This document shows, piece after piece, positions 30,435-40,123 of a DNA stretch of 64,000 nt. The notes beneath the pieces were generated by a model. It worked only from the letters and a program-made list of their open reading frames with translations, searched no databases and was not told where the DNA came from. A program made the position numbers and the translations under genes. The DNA lies in contig JAFPYX010000061.1 of assembly GCA_017417585.1 (NCBI GenBank), positions 108,710 through 172,709 of the forward strand, written 5' to 3'. This DNA comes from Victivallales bacterium. GTDB taxonomy: Bacteria; Verrucomicrobiota; Lentisphaeria; Oligosphaerales; Oligosphaeraceae. The number at the start of each line of letters is the position of its first letter. The first letter of the stretch is position 1.

Positions 30435-30564
30435 CTCGTGCGGGGCGCTTGTCTTGCGGCACGGGTTGCGTGGATGCCGAGCCGGTTTACCGTGTGACTG
30501 GTGCGGCCAGTGTCTCGCTTACGTGAAAGTGAACATGAATTACCTCTAACAAAAAGAGTAGATA

Positions 30565-31467
30565 ATGATTACCCGTCGGCATTTTTCGCTCATATTCCTT
30601 GTTCTGTTTTCGCTTTCCATGCATGTCTTTGCTCAAATAGCCTTGCGCTTGGAAGCAGAAAAGTCTCGGTATCTGTGTTTTGAGCCGGTGCATGTTTTTT
30701 TAACGGTTTCCAATTTATCAGGCAATACTCTGATTTTCAATGGCGACACCCGGGGGACCCAGGGAAGTATTTCCTTCAAGATCGAATGCAGTTCCGGACG
30801 GCACTGCAAGGCTGTTGCCAGCCTTGGCAACCCAGCCGATGAATTGCAGCTCGCTCCGGGGGAAAGCAAGAAACTGGATATCATCATCAATCAATTCTAT
30901 AACTTTCAGCGTGAGGATGTCTATAATGTCACGGCGATGCTAGATCATGGACGGCTTCCGCGGACCCATGTCTCCCAGCCGATTCAGATTACCGTTCAGG
31001 ATGGCTTGCCGATTTTAGTCAAGAATATCGGATTGCCTTCAGAGACAAAAGATGAAAGTGTCATCAAGGCCATCCAGCTGTCGCTTCTGCGTTTCTCGGA
31101 TGTCGATGAGGATATCTATGCCCTGAGGGCGGAGGATGTTGAAAATGTCTATGCGACTTTCCGGCTTGGACCCTATATCGATGGCGAGAAACCTCAGCTG
31201 GAAGTTGACGGGAACAGTTTGGTTCATGTGCTTGTCCAGGTACGTCCCAAGCTTTACATCTATTTCGTCTTTAGTTTCCATGGACGGAACATGCAGTTGA
31301 TTCAAAAACGGTTCTACACCTCGGCAGACGGGATTCCGCCAACCCTTTCCAAATCGACGGGCTATTTCCGTGTTGAACATGCTCGTCTTGCCCGTGAGGG
31401 CATAGACTATGTCGAAGGGCAAGAAAAACTCCAGACGGATGAAACCCGCCGTTCAATTGAACACTAG
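30565..31467 (+). CDS. exported hypothetical protein with Ig-like N-terminal domain
   Basis: A 300-residue protein with a signal peptide (MITRRHFSLIFLVLFSLSMHVFAQ). Residues of about 25-145 have the alternating pattern and the LAPGESKKLDI turn typical of intracellular-proteinase-inhibitor/CARDB-like beta-sandwiches that act as binding domains. The remainder is not recognised. It stands alone between the methyltransferase (130-bp gap) and sppA (86-bp gap). No function is assigned. Confidence 0.6.
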   Translation: MITRRHFSLIFLVLFSLSMHVFAQIALRLEAEKSRYLCFEPVHVFLTVSNLSGNTLIFNGDTRGTQGSISFKIECSSGRHCKAVASLGNPADELQLAPGESKKLDIIINQFYNFQREDVYNVTAMLDHGRLPRTHVSQPIQITVQDGLPILVKNIGLPSETKDESVIKAIQLSLLRFSDVDEDIYALRAEDVENVYATFRLGPYIDGEKPQLEVDGNSLVHVLVQVRPKLYIYFVFSFHGRNMQLIQKRFYTSADGIPPTLSKSTGYFRVEHARLAREGIDYVEGQEKLQTDETRRSIEH

Positions 31468-31553
31468 ATTTTTCTGTCGCAAGATTCCCGGATGAAAACT
31501 GTTGGGCTTTGTCGGAATGGCATTGCTCGGAAAATCCCCCCTAGATTTTGAAT

Positions 31554-32693
31554 ATGAAGGAAGACCCCGATCAGATTCCAGAAGCCATCCCAGTGGCGTT
31601 GGCCGCGAGGCCCAAACCAATGTCTCCCCTTCCGTCGCGCCCTGGCAATACCTACAAGGGATTTTCCCTTGGATGTTTAGTTTCTTGCGGCATTGTGCTG
31701 GTGGTCATCTTGTTCATTCTCGGTTCCTGTGTCTCTTTTGGGACAATAATGATGAACACTCCCACAATGACCTCAGGGATGGCGATGGAGCCTGAGAAGC
31801 CGATAATGTCAATGGTGCGGCCAGGCGCCGGAGACCGGAAAGTGGCGGTGATATCGATTCATGGGACGATTGCGTTTGCCAGTGAAAGTCTTGGATTGTT
31901 TGAGGAGGAGTCCGACGGTGCCGCACAACGGATTTGCCGTGAGTTGAGGTCAGCCCAGATGGATGACGAGGTTGCCGCCGTCATTCTGGACATGAATACT
32001 CCGGGTGGCGAGGTGGTCGCCAGCGATGAGATTCGCCATGCGGTGGATCTGGTGCGTGAGGCTGGAAAACCGGTGGTGACATGCATGCATACCCTGGGTG
32101 CCTCCGGAGGATACTACATTGCCTCCGGTTCCGACTGGATTGTCGCCAACCGCCTGACCTTGACTGGCTCGGTGGGCGTGATCATGCAGTCGGTTGAGGC
32201 CAGCGAGCTGATGGATAAGATCGGACTGGAGCCCGTCACCTACCGCTCGGGGAATTTCAAGGACATGCTCAGTCCCATGCGGAAGTCCACCCCCGAGGAA
32301 GATGAATACCTTAAGGGAATGGTCCAGGAGGACTTCCGTGAATTCTGCCAGGTCATCGCCAACGGGCGTCCAGAGTACTTCCCCACCGTCGAGGATGTCC
32401 TAAATGCGCCTTTTGCCGACGGGAGGGTGCTTTCCGGCACCGATGCATTCCGTCTGCATCTCATTGATGAACTAGGGGATTTTGACACTGCGGTGGCAGC
32501 GGCGAGGAGGCTGGCGAAGATGCCGGATGCACCGGTTTATTCGTATTCGCTTCAACGCGATTGGATGACCCGTCTGATGAGCATGGCGGTGTCGCGGACT
32601 CCTGTGGAGGTCAAGGGGCTGGACCACGTCCTGCCTGGCACTGTTCTTCAGCCCGGCGTGCGCTACTATTTGCTCCCCCAATCCGTGAAGTAA
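31554..32693 (+). CDS. sppA: signal peptide peptidase SppA-type S49 protease
   Basis: A 379-residue membrane serine protease that degrades cleaved signal peptides. The ATG at 31554 is preferred to a TTG six bases earlier. A cytoplasmic tail is followed by one TM segment (about 40-65). The S49 domain contains VAVISIHGTI, ILDMNTPGGEVVASDEI, the nucleophile Ser in LGASGGYYIAS, and a Lys in RSGNFKDMLSP suited to be the general base. It has a single S49 domain, as in the short (Gram-positive/36K-type) SppA, rather than the tandem E. coli form. Confidence 0.9.
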   Translation: MKEDPDQIPEAIPVALAARPKPMSPLPSRPGNTYKGFSLGCLVSCGIVLVVILFILGSCVSFGTIMMNTPTMTSGMAMEPEKPIMSMVRPGAGDRKVAVISIHGTIAFASESLGLFEEESDGAAQRICRELRSAQMDDEVAAVILDMNTPGGEVVASDEIRHAVDLVREAGKPVVTCMHTLGASGGYYIASGSDWIVANRLTLTGSVGVIMQSVEASELMDKIGLEPVTYRSGNFKDMLSPMRKSTPEEDEYLKGMVQEDFREFCQVIANGRPEYFPTVEDVLNAPFADGRVLSGTDAFRLHLIDELGDFDTAVAAARRLAKMPDAPVYSYSLQRDWMTRLMSMAVSRTPVEVKGLDHVLPGTVLQPGVRYYLLPQSVK

Positions 32694-32709
32694 CTTCTCC
32701 GGCACATGA

Positions 32710-32832
32710 AACACGAGATTCCACGCATACTGGCACACCCAGTTTGCCATCGAAAATGGTCTCACGGGTTTCGAGAAGGATTTTCGGATGATCTCTGACG
32801 GGACACGGATAGTGATGCACGACAGCGACTAG
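32710..32832 (+). pseudogene. remnant of a glycerophosphodiester phosphodiesterase-like gene
   Basis: An open stretch of 40 codons between two stops, without a start codon. Its translation contains FAIENGLTGFEKDF and then SDGTRIVMHDSD. This matches the conserved GDPD core, where E-x-D metal ligands are followed by DG..V.HD. The N-terminal HRG motif and everything after HD are missing. It fills most of the 161-bp gap between sppA and the GT-C-like gene. The assignment is by motif recall and the fragment is short. Confidence 0.45.
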
Positions 32833-32854
32833 CCATGATTCGCCTTTTGTCACG

Positions 32855-34318
32855 ATGACTTTCCGTCGTCCAAGCCATTCTCAGGTTCTTTCCGCCCTAA
32901 TATTTGTGCTGTTTCTGGCATTGAGCGGGCTGGGCATGTGGTTCCATGAACCGTGGTCGGATGAACTCCAGGCGTGGCTTATTGCGCGTGACTTGTCCAT
33001 TCCCGCCATCTGGAATATCATGGCGGTCGAGGGGCATTTCATGCTCTGGCATCTATGCATCCTCCCGCTCGCCAAAAGCGGCCTTCCCCCGGAATCGATG
33101 TGTTGGCTTGCATGGTGTCTGAATGCCTTCACTGGCTGGATGATGCTTTATCGAACGCAGCTTCCACGCTGGTGTCGCATCCTGATGCTCTTCTCCGCAC
33201 CCATGCTATATTTCTACGCCACCACCGCACGCCCCTATGTCCTATTGCCCCCACTCCTTCTGCTGACGCTAAACCTGTATGCGAAACGCGACACCCATCC
33301 GTTCCGCTATGGTCTGCTGATTGCCCTCGTCGCACAAATCCATATCTTTTGCGAAGGCATCGCCGCCGCATTGTTCCTGGAATGGGCCTGGGCAATGCGC
33401 CATGACCTTAAGACTCGCAATGCCTTGGCTCTTCTTCTTCCACCATTCAGCGCATTGCTTGCCCTCTTCCAGGTTGCCGGTGCCTTCAAACATTCCGCCT
33501 GGACCAGCATGATTCCCGCACAGAATGCTTCCTTTGGTTTCTGGCAAAGGCTCCATGCCCAGCTGTCGGAAATGTCAGGCTTCTGGATGGACGTGCCGAT
33601 GTTATGGACTGGCGCCATGCCCCTTTTCCTTCTGTTCTGTTTTACACTGGCACTTCCCCGCAACAAAAAACTTCGCCCGATACTGATGATTTGGCTCGTG
33701 GGAGCACTATGGATGTTCGCCTGCACGGTTTTTCTCTGGATGTGGGCCGCGCAACGAACGGCGTTGCTTCTTTATCTGGCATTCTTTGTCTCTGCGCTGA
33801 TATACCTTTTGCACACGCATCTGGACCGTTGTTCACACCTCGTTCCAGTGGCAGTGTCGTTGCTGTCCCTTTCCACCTACTGGGCTGGATTCCACTGGCT
33901 TTGGAAGGACATCCAACGCCCGGCGGCAAGTTTCCAGCAAGTCGGACGGTTCCTCCAGAAAAACTACCCGCCTGGACAGATTGTCATCTGCCACCCAGCC
34001 CTTTGCACTCAGCTCAGCGCATTCGCACCAGAGCTCGCCTTCTTCAATTTGCAAAACGGCGAACGGCAAACCTATTACGATGCCAGCAAGGAGGCATTCC
34101 AGCTTCCACCGGTCTCCGTCAATGAACTGATGCCAATTATCTTGGAGAAAAATTGCCCGCTGGTATTCAACCGTCTTAGACTACCGCAGTTCGCTCAACG
34201 CTTTCCAGAGCATTTTCCAGACCTGAGGTTAGAATGCGTCATGCCGTTCCAGGATACGCTATATCAACCCGATGACCTCTGCGTGCTTGTCATCCGGTCC
34301 TCACTCCTCTCCCAATGA
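32855..34318 (+). CDS. polytopic membrane protein, GT-C glycosyltransferase-like
   Basis: A 487-residue protein with about eleven predicted TM segments. The first loop after TM1 contains EPWSDELQAWLIARD, an acidic motif in the position where GT-C enzymes (ArnT, PMT, ALG type) hold catalytic acids. FYATTARPYVLLPPLLLL follows, a pattern common in such integral transferases. The C-terminal about 110 residues form a soluble domain. GT-C enzymes move sugars from polyprenyl-phosphate carriers to lipids, glycans or proteins on the outer face of the membrane. No carrier-lipid gene is adjacent, so the role is uncertain. Confidence 0.65.
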   Translation: MTFRRPSHSQVLSALIFVLFLALSGLGMWFHEPWSDELQAWLIARDLSIPAIWNIMAVEGHFMLWHLCILPLAKSGLPPESMCWLAWCLNAFTGWMMLYRTQLPRWCRILMLFSAPMLYFYATTARPYVLLPPLLLLTLNLYAKRDTHPFRYGLLIALVAQIHIFCEGIAAALFLEWAWAMRHDLKTRNALALLLPPFSALLALFQVAGAFKHSAWTSMIPAQNASFGFWQRLHAQLSEMSGFWMDVPMLWTGAMPLFLLFCFTLALPRNKKLRPILMIWLVGALWMFACTVFLWMWAAQRTALLLYLAFFVSALIYLLHTHLDRCSHLVPVAVSLLSLSTYWAGFHWLWKDIQRPAASFQQVGRFLQKNYPPGQIVICHPALCTQLSAFAPELAFFNLQNGERQTYYDASKEAFQLPPVSVNELMPIILEKNCPLVFNRLRLPQFAQRFPEHFPDLRLECVMPFQDTLYQPDDLCVLVIRSSLLSQ

Positions 34319-34450
34319 ATTACTTTCTCCTGGGTGGCTTGCAGAAGCCATGCCTTGGAGACGGTCTCTCATTCCTCTCGCTCGGCGGAACGGGCGGTTG
34401 CCTTTTTTGCATTATAGTACTTTGCAGCTCGAAAAAACGTGTCCCGACAA

Positions 34451-36226
34451 ATGAGAGCAACCATCGTGGCAGCAACTATGCGAAACGTTCCCCTGTTATT
34501 TCTGAGCCTCTGGTTGGCCGTAGCAGCGGCTGACACTTTCTATCCGCTTCCCGATTGGAGCGAGCGACCCGACCCTGCTGCCGCGCCGGGGGAGGCATTG
34601 CCGAGCCAGACGCTCACCGAGTTCCTGGGACCCTCGCCCAAGAGCCTCAACTATTATCTGGACAACAACACGATGAGCGCACAGGTCTTCGGGCTGCTCT
34701 ACGAGTCACTCCTGAGCCGTGACCCCGCCACGCTCGAATATGTTCCGCAGCTGGCAAACCGCTGGAGCATCTCCGAGGACCGACAGACCTTCACCTTCTG
34801 GCTGGACCCCAATGCCAAGTGGAGCGACGGCATGCCTGTCACCGCCGAGGATGTCATCTGGACCTACGACACGCTCCTGGACCCCAAGAACCTCACCGGC
34901 CCCGTGCGCTATTCGCTGGAACGCCTGGAGCGCCCTGAGAGCACGGAGGACGGCGGGATCCGCTTCCACGCGAAGTCCCTCCACTGGGAGAACCTCTCCG
35001 CCGCCAGCGGCTTCAGTATACTCCCGAAGCACGCCTACGAGAATCAGGACTTCAACCTCGTCAACTTCGAGTTCCCGGTGGTCTCGGGCCCCTACCGCGT
35101 CAAGGAACTCCAGGAGGGCATCTGCTTGGTACTCCAGAAGCGTGCGGACTGGTGGCGAGGATCCTACCCTGCTGCTCAGGGCATCTATAACTTTCAGGAA
35201 CTCCGACTGCGCTTCTTCGAGGACCAGCAGAATGCTTTCGACGCCTTCAAGAAGGGTGAAATCGACTTCATGACCATCTACACCGCTTCGCAGTGGCACG
35301 GCATCGAGGACGCGGTGTCCGCCGTGCGCAACCACTGGATCGTCAAGCAGGAGATCCACAACCGTGCCCCCGCCGGCATGCAGGGTTTTGCCATCAATCT
35401 GCGTCGTCCGCTCTTCCAGGACCTGCGCGTGCGCAAGGCGCTGGCGCATCTCCTTGACCGCAAGTTCATGAACCATTCCATGATGTTCGATGCGTATTTC
35501 CTCCATCGCTCCTACATGGAAGACCTCTACGACGAAGCACACCCCAATCCCAACCCGGAATACGACTACGACCCCGCCAAAGCCAGGCAGCTCCTCACCG
35601 AGGCCGGATGGTCCACCAACCCCCAGACCGGCCGGCTCGAAAAGAACGGCCAACCCTTCGAATTCACCTTCCTCAACCGCGGAACCGCCAACAAGTTCCT
35701 TGCGGTTTACAGCGAAGCGCTTAAGGACGTCGGCATCACCATGAACATCGTCACGGAGGACTGGTCCGCCTGGGCAAAGGACATGGATGAATACAACTTC
35801 GACATGACCTGGGCATCGTGGGGCGGTTCGCTCTTCCACGACCCCGAGCAGCTCTGGAGTTCCCGCGAAGGCAAGCGCAAGGGGTCCTCGAACATCACCG
35901 GATTCGCGGATCCCGAGGTCGATCGCCTCATCGAAGCGCAGAAGCCTGTCTTCGACATCCAGGAACGCAACGAGATCAACCGCAAGATCGACCAGCTCAT
36001 CTACGCACAAGTTCCCTATATCCTCCTCTGGAATATCGACTACACTAGACTCCTCTACTGGAACAAATTCGGCACCCCACCCACCGTCCTTGGAAAATAC
36101 GACGGCGACTCCTCTGCCACCGCCCTCTGGTGGATTGACCCAGACCGCGCCGATGAACTTGCCGAGGCAATGGAGGAGAACTCGCCCCTGCCTGCCGAAC
36201 CTGAAAAGATCTACTGGAAAGAGTAG
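34451..36226 (+). CDS. extracellular solute-binding protein family 5 (oligopeptide/nickel type)
   Basis: A 591-residue DppA/OppA-type binding protein. ATGs at 34451 and 34478 both give a signal peptide (MRNVPLLFLSLWLAVAAA); the longer is given. Characteristic segments are VPQLANRWSISEDRQTFTF, LDPNAKWSDGMPVTAEDV (the family's W.DG.P.TA.DV motif), VVSGPYRVKE, and the DVRKAL-like stretch LRVRKALAHLLDRKFM. No dppBCDF permease or ATPase genes follow (folD is 32 bp downstream), so it is an orphan receptor or works with a transporter encoded elsewhere. The ligand is unknown. Confidence 0.87.
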   Translation: MRATIVAATMRNVPLLFLSLWLAVAAADTFYPLPDWSERPDPAAAPGEALPSQTLTEFLGPSPKSLNYYLDNNTMSAQVFGLLYESLLSRDPATLEYVPQLANRWSISEDRQTFTFWLDPNAKWSDGMPVTAEDVIWTYDTLLDPKNLTGPVRYSLERLERPESTEDGGIRFHAKSLHWENLSAASGFSILPKHAYENQDFNLVNFEFPVVSGPYRVKELQEGICLVLQKRADWWRGSYPAAQGIYNFQELRLRFFEDQQNAFDAFKKGEIDFMTIYTASQWHGIEDAVSAVRNHWIVKQEIHNRAPAGMQGFAINLRRPLFQDLRVRKALAHLLDRKFMNHSMMFDAYFLHRSYMEDLYDEAHPNPNPEYDYDPAKARQLLTEAGWSTNPQTGRLEKNGQPFEFTFLNRGTANKFLAVYSEALKDVGITMNIVTEDWSAWAKDMDEYNFDMTWASWGGSLFHDPEQLWSSREGKRKGSSNITGFADPEVDRLIEAQKPVFDIQERNEINRKIDQLIYAQVPYILLWNIDYTRLLYWNKFGTPPTVLGKYDGDSSATALWWIDPDRADELAEAMEENSPLPAEPEKIYWKE

Positions 36227-36258
36227 CAACTAAAATTGCTAATTGCCAATTTACAAAG

Positions 36259-37152
36259 ATGTCCGCAGAAATCATTGATGGTAAGAAGATTGCCGCAGAA
36301 ATACGCGCCGAACTGAAGACGGAAGTACAAAACCTGAAGGCCAAGAGCGGCGTCACGCCGGGCCTGGCGGTCATCCTGGTCGGCGAAGATCCTGCCTCGC
36401 AGTCCTATGTGACTGCCAAAGAACGGGCTTGCGCCGAAATCGGCATCTTCTCGGACGACAACCGGCTCCCCGCCTCAACCACCCAGGCGGAACTGTTGGA
36501 ACTTATCGCCCAGAAGAATGCCGACCCGCGTATCCACGGCATCCTCGTGCAACTTCCAGTCCCCCGTCACATCGACACCAATGCGGTCATCGCGGCAATC
36601 GCTCCGTCCAAAGACGTGGATGGCTTCTCGCCGGTCTCAATGGGCAAGCTGATGATCGGACTGCCGACCTTCATCTCCTGCACCCCCCATGGCATTGTGC
36701 AACTGCTGATGCGCTCCGGCGTTAAGCTGGCTGGTGCACACGTGGTAGTCGTCGGGCGCAGCAACATCGTGGGTAAGCCGGTGGCGAACCTGCTCTGCCA
36801 GAAGGCCGCGTATGGCGATGCGACCGTAACTATCTGCCACAGCCGGACGCCGAATCTGGCGGACTTTACCCGCCAGGCAGATGTCCTCATCGCAGCGGTG
36901 GGCCATGCCCACACCATCACTGCGGAAATGGTCAAGCCTGGCGCAGTGGTCATCGACGTTGGGGTAAATCGCATTGAAGACCCCGCTTCCCCCAAGGGTT
37001 ATCGCCTTAAAGGCGATGTGGATTTCGAGGCGGTCAGCCAGGTCGCCTCCAAAATCACGCCGGTTCCCGGCGGTGTAGGTCCCATGACCATCACCATGCT
37101 ATTGTACAATACGGTACAAAGTGCCAGCCAGACTGTGGCGAACTGCAATTGA
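36259..37152 (+). CDS. folD: methylenetetrahydrofolate dehydrogenase/methenyltetrahydrofolate cyclohydrolase
   Basis: A 297-residue bifunctional FolD that interconverts methylene-, methenyl- and formyl-tetrahydrofolate. Signatures are VGEDPASQSYVTAKERA (the Tyr/Lys catalytic pair), the cyclohydrolase/substrate motif GILVQLPVPRH, the dinucleotide-binding VVGRSNIVGKPVA, and the C-terminal PGGVGPMTITMLL. The length and start are standard. It is preceded by a binding protein gene and followed by the RsmB-type gene after 38 bp. Confidence 0.96.
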   Translation: MSAEIIDGKKIAAEIRAELKTEVQNLKAKSGVTPGLAVILVGEDPASQSYVTAKERACAEIGIFSDDNRLPASTTQAELLELIAQKNADPRIHGILVQLPVPRHIDTNAVIAAIAPSKDVDGFSPVSMGKLMIGLPTFISCTPHGIVQLLMRSGVKLAGAHVVVVGRSNIVGKPVANLLCQKAAYGDATVTICHSRTPNLADFTRQADVLIAAVGHAHTITAEMVKPGAVVIDVGVNRIEDPASPKGYRLKGDVDFEAVSQVASKITPVPGGVGPMTITMLLYNTVQSASQTVANCN

Positions 37153-37190
37153 ACCTCATCATCTGGCAACCGAAGGATTGCAATTCCTCC

Positions 37191-38597
37191 ATGAAACCAA
37201 CGGAAAAAAAGAGTGCCCGTCCAATGGCGGCCACACGAGTCATCACCCAGGCTCGTACGACTTCGCAGTTTGTTCTCCAGGCGTTGCTGCGATCTCTCTT
37301 GGAACACACCCCCGCCGACCGCTGTCTGCGGGACATCTTCGGCGACAACCACCAACTTGGGTCGCGTGACCGGCGAATCATCGGCGAGACTCTCTTCTCT
37401 GTTTTGCGCTGGTGGGGCTGGCTCCGCAAGCTCGCCCCGGCATACTTTCTCACGGCGCTGGAAAATGGCGAGACTACTGCGCCGCTACATGTCGCCGACT
37501 GGAACGGAGTCTTTTCCGCCGCTTGGCTGCTGGAAAACCGCTTTGACCTCCCGCCGTCGGTGATGTATTGGCTCCGCGAAGCCGGACTCTACCCCGAACT
37601 CTTTGAAGACACGCCGTCGGACACTCCCGTCGCCCAACGCCGACGCTACCTTCGGCCATTCTTCCAGAAGGCGAAACTCGACATGCCGCCGCTCACCCTC
37701 GAGGAATTGCTCCCCGAATGGGCGCAGGAACGCATTGCTCCGGAAGAAAATGTGGACTACAAGAAGCTCATCGAGTGGCTGCAACAGCGCCCGCCCGTCT
37801 GGATACGTGCACAGGTCACAGACCAAGACCGCCTTCGCGCCGAAATCGAACGCGGGAGCGAGGACGCCGTTCATCCTGTCAGCCATAAATGCCTCCGCGG
37901 GGCGCTCTGCATCCGACACACGGGAACCAATCTCCGTGCACTTCCAGCCTTCCAGGATGGCAAATTTGAAATCCAGGACCTGGCCTCGCAATGCGTCGCC
38001 TTCGTCTGCGCACCCAAGCCTGGCGAACAGTGGTGGGACGCATGCGCCGGCGGCGGTGGGAAGGCCCTCCACCTGGCTTACTTGATGCACAACCGCGGCA
38101 TTGTGGACGCCAGCGACTTGCGGGAATTCAAACTCCAGGAGTTGCGTCTGCGTGCCCGGCGGGACCACTTCAACAACATCCACACCCATGTATGGAAAGG
38201 CACCTCGAAGGATGTCCCGCGCGACCGCTACGACGGCGTGCTCGTGGACACGCCATGCTCCTGCTCCGGAACTTGGCGGCGTGCTCCTGACGGCCGTTGG
38301 AACACCTCGCCCGAAAGTATCGAGGAGTTCACCGCCCTTCAGAAGCAACTGCTGGATGCGGCGGCACTTGCGGTCAAGCCCGGCGGCACGTTGGTCTATT
38401 CGACGTGCTCGATGTTCCGCGCGGAAAACCAGGGCATTGTCGAGGCTTTCCTGGATAGCCATGCGGATTATATCCTCGCGCCGCATGCCAATCCCCTTGA
38501 CGGCATGGAGTCGGATGGGATGACTCAAATTTGGCCGTGGGATGGCGACTGCGACGCGATGTTCACGGCAAAATTCACTCGTCGCAAAGTCCAGTAA
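37191..38597 (+). CDS. RsmB/NOP2/Sun family RNA m5C methyltransferase
   Basis: A 468-residue S-adenosylmethionine-dependent RNA cytosine-C5 methyltransferase. An N-terminal NusB-like helical region (about 1-110, starting TSQFVLQALLRSLLEHTPAD) is followed by a linker. The Rossmann domain contains DACAGGGGKALHLA (SAM loop) and two catalytic cysteines, in DTPCSCSG and in YSTCSM. The NusB-like domain suggests RsmB (16S C967) specificity, but the start of the catalytic domain diverges, so the symbol is withheld. The ATG at 37191 is chosen over a TTG overlapping folD. Confidence 0.88.
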   Translation: MKPTEKKSARPMAATRVITQARTTSQFVLQALLRSLLEHTPADRCLRDIFGDNHQLGSRDRRIIGETLFSVLRWWGWLRKLAPAYFLTALENGETTAPLHVADWNGVFSAAWLLENRFDLPPSVMYWLREAGLYPELFEDTPSDTPVAQRRRYLRPFFQKAKLDMPPLTLEELLPEWAQERIAPEENVDYKKLIEWLQQRPPVWIRAQVTDQDRLRAEIERGSEDAVHPVSHKCLRGALCIRHTGTNLRALPAFQDGKFEIQDLASQCVAFVCAPKPGEQWWDACAGGGGKALHLAYLMHNRGIVDASDLREFKLQELRLRARRDHFNNIHTHVWKGTSKDVPRDRYDGVLVDTPCSCSGTWRRAPDGRWNTSPESIEEFTALQKQLLDAAALAVKPGGTLVYSTCSMFRAENQGIVEAFLDSHADYILAPHANPLDGMESDGMTQIWPWDGDCDAMFTAKFTRRKVQ

Positions 38598-38614
38598 CTC
38601 TTTCTCCTGTTCCA

Positions 38615-40108
38615 GTGGTCAATTCACCAATCCATTCACTAGTGCTCGGCGCCGGTGTCGGAGGGCTGTCTGTCGCATTGTTGCTGGCCAAGGCAGGCCG
38701 ACGTGTCACATTGTTGGAAAAGCAGTCGGCAATCGGCGGTCGTCTGGCGCGTTTTCATCGCGACGGGATTCCCTTTGATACGGGATTGCACTTCACCAGC
38801 AGCTTGGTCGGCATTCTCGGGCAGATGCTGACCGTTCTAGGGGCGGAGGATGGCATTGAAGCGGAAAACTTCCCCTGGTTGCTGCGGTTGCCGGATGGTC
38901 ACGAACTTGTCTTCCCGAACTGTGGACGGAAGCAGTTCTATGAATATCTTGCACAGGAATTTCCTCGCGAAGCAGATGCTTTGCGAAAATACCGAATGCT
39001 GGAAACGGAGGTGCTTCGGAATACACCGATGTTCGATTTGAGAGTGGGGCTGGATGATTCCATGATGGCATTTAGCGATATGGATCAGCTTCCCCTGGGG
39101 GTGCTTTTGGAGCAGCTGGGGATGTCGCCGGAGCTTTCCTGCGCTTTGGCTTCACCGGTGCTCTATCACGGCGGGGTGCCGGCCGAAGTGCCGGCCGCAC
39201 GGCATTTCCGGGTGAGTTATGGCTTTGAGGAGGAAATGATCCGCCTGAAGGAAGGAGGAGATGCGCTGATCCGGAATTTCCGCCGTGAGCTGGAACGTCT
39301 TGGAGTCGAAGTCCGGACTTCTACATACGTCACGGGGTTTCAGGAACTGGATGCACGGGGGCAATGCCACTCTGCCGAGCTTTCCGACGGTACCAGCGTG
39401 GTCTTTGATGATCTCTTCTCCTCGCTGCATCCTGCTGAAATCGTCCCGTTGCTTCCATCCGATAATCGCCGCGGTTTCCAGAGGCTTGTGGCGCAGTTGG
39501 AGGACACCTGCGGATTCTTCACGATTTTTGCCACCGTTGATGAACGGTGCCCAGTAAAACCGCATTTGGTGTCCTATTTGCGGGATTTTGATTTCAATAA
39601 AATCATGTATGCCTCCTCCTGCCAGGAATCTTTTCTAAGCACTGGATGCGTCTTTAGCAGGGAACGGCGCCAGGATGACACGCCTGTACAGTGCCTCATC
39701 CTGCTTTCACCTTATCCCGCTCCCCCGTCCGTCCCTCCGCCTTCTCCTGAAGAGAAAGGCAGAATGACGAAGGTCGTGCTGGACCATTTTTACGAGTCGT
39801 TGCCCGAAATGCAAGGCAGGATTCAAGTCATCGCCGCCGCCAGTCCACATACCTACGCACGGTATGTCCCTCCAGGAAGGGGAGCCTACGGAGTGCGGAT
39901 GAGGGTTGACAATCCTCGCCTGATGGGACGGCTTCCAGTTCGGAATTTCTACGGCATTGGCGAAAATGCCTTTGCGCCCGGCGTGGTGGGTACGATGCTG
40001 AGTTCTTTTCTGGTCGCGCGGCAGGTGCTGGGGGAAGGGGCCTATCTGGGACTTCTCCCGGAACGGGCGTTCCCGGATTCATTTGTCGCTTGGAATTCGA
40101 ATTTCTAA
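38615..40108 (+). CDS. FAD-dependent phytoene desaturase/retinol saturase-like oxidoreductase
   Basis: A 497-residue CrtI-like flavoprotein. GTG 38615 lies 17 bp after the preceding stop and is followed at residues 10-36 by the FAD motif VLGAGVGGLSVALLLAKAG and the Glu of LLEKQ. GGRLARF and FDTGLHF are also typical of the amino-oxidase/CrtI superfamily. The C-terminal FAD-contact segment NFYGIGENAFAPGVVGTMLSS is present. The family desaturates or saturates long conjugated chains. Directly downstream (15 bp) are a ketosynthase, an ACP and an acyltransferase, so the substrate is probably an acyl or polyene chain made by these. Confidence 0.8.
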   Translation: MVNSPIHSLVLGAGVGGLSVALLLAKAGRRVTLLEKQSAIGGRLARFHRDGIPFDTGLHFTSSLVGILGQMLTVLGAEDGIEAENFPWLLRLPDGHELVFPNCGRKQFYEYLAQEFPREADALRKYRMLETEVLRNTPMFDLRVGLDDSMMAFSDMDQLPLGVLLEQLGMSPELSCALASPVLYHGGVPAEVPAARHFRVSYGFEEEMIRLKEGGDALIRNFRRELERLGVEVRTSTYVTGFQELDARGQCHSAELSDGTSVVFDDLFSSLHPAEIVPLLPSDNRRGFQRLVAQLEDTCGFFTIFATVDERCPVKPHLVSYLRDFDFNKIMYASSCQESFLSTGCVFSRERRQDDTPVQCLILLSPYPAPPSVPPPSPEEKGRMTKVVLDHFYESLPEMQGRIQVIAAASPHTYARYVPPGRGAYGVRMRVDNPRLMGRLPVRNFYGIGENAFAPGVVGTMLSSFLVARQVLGEGAYLGLLPERAFPDSFVAWNSNF

Positions 40109-40123
40109 AAAGAGAAATCGGTC

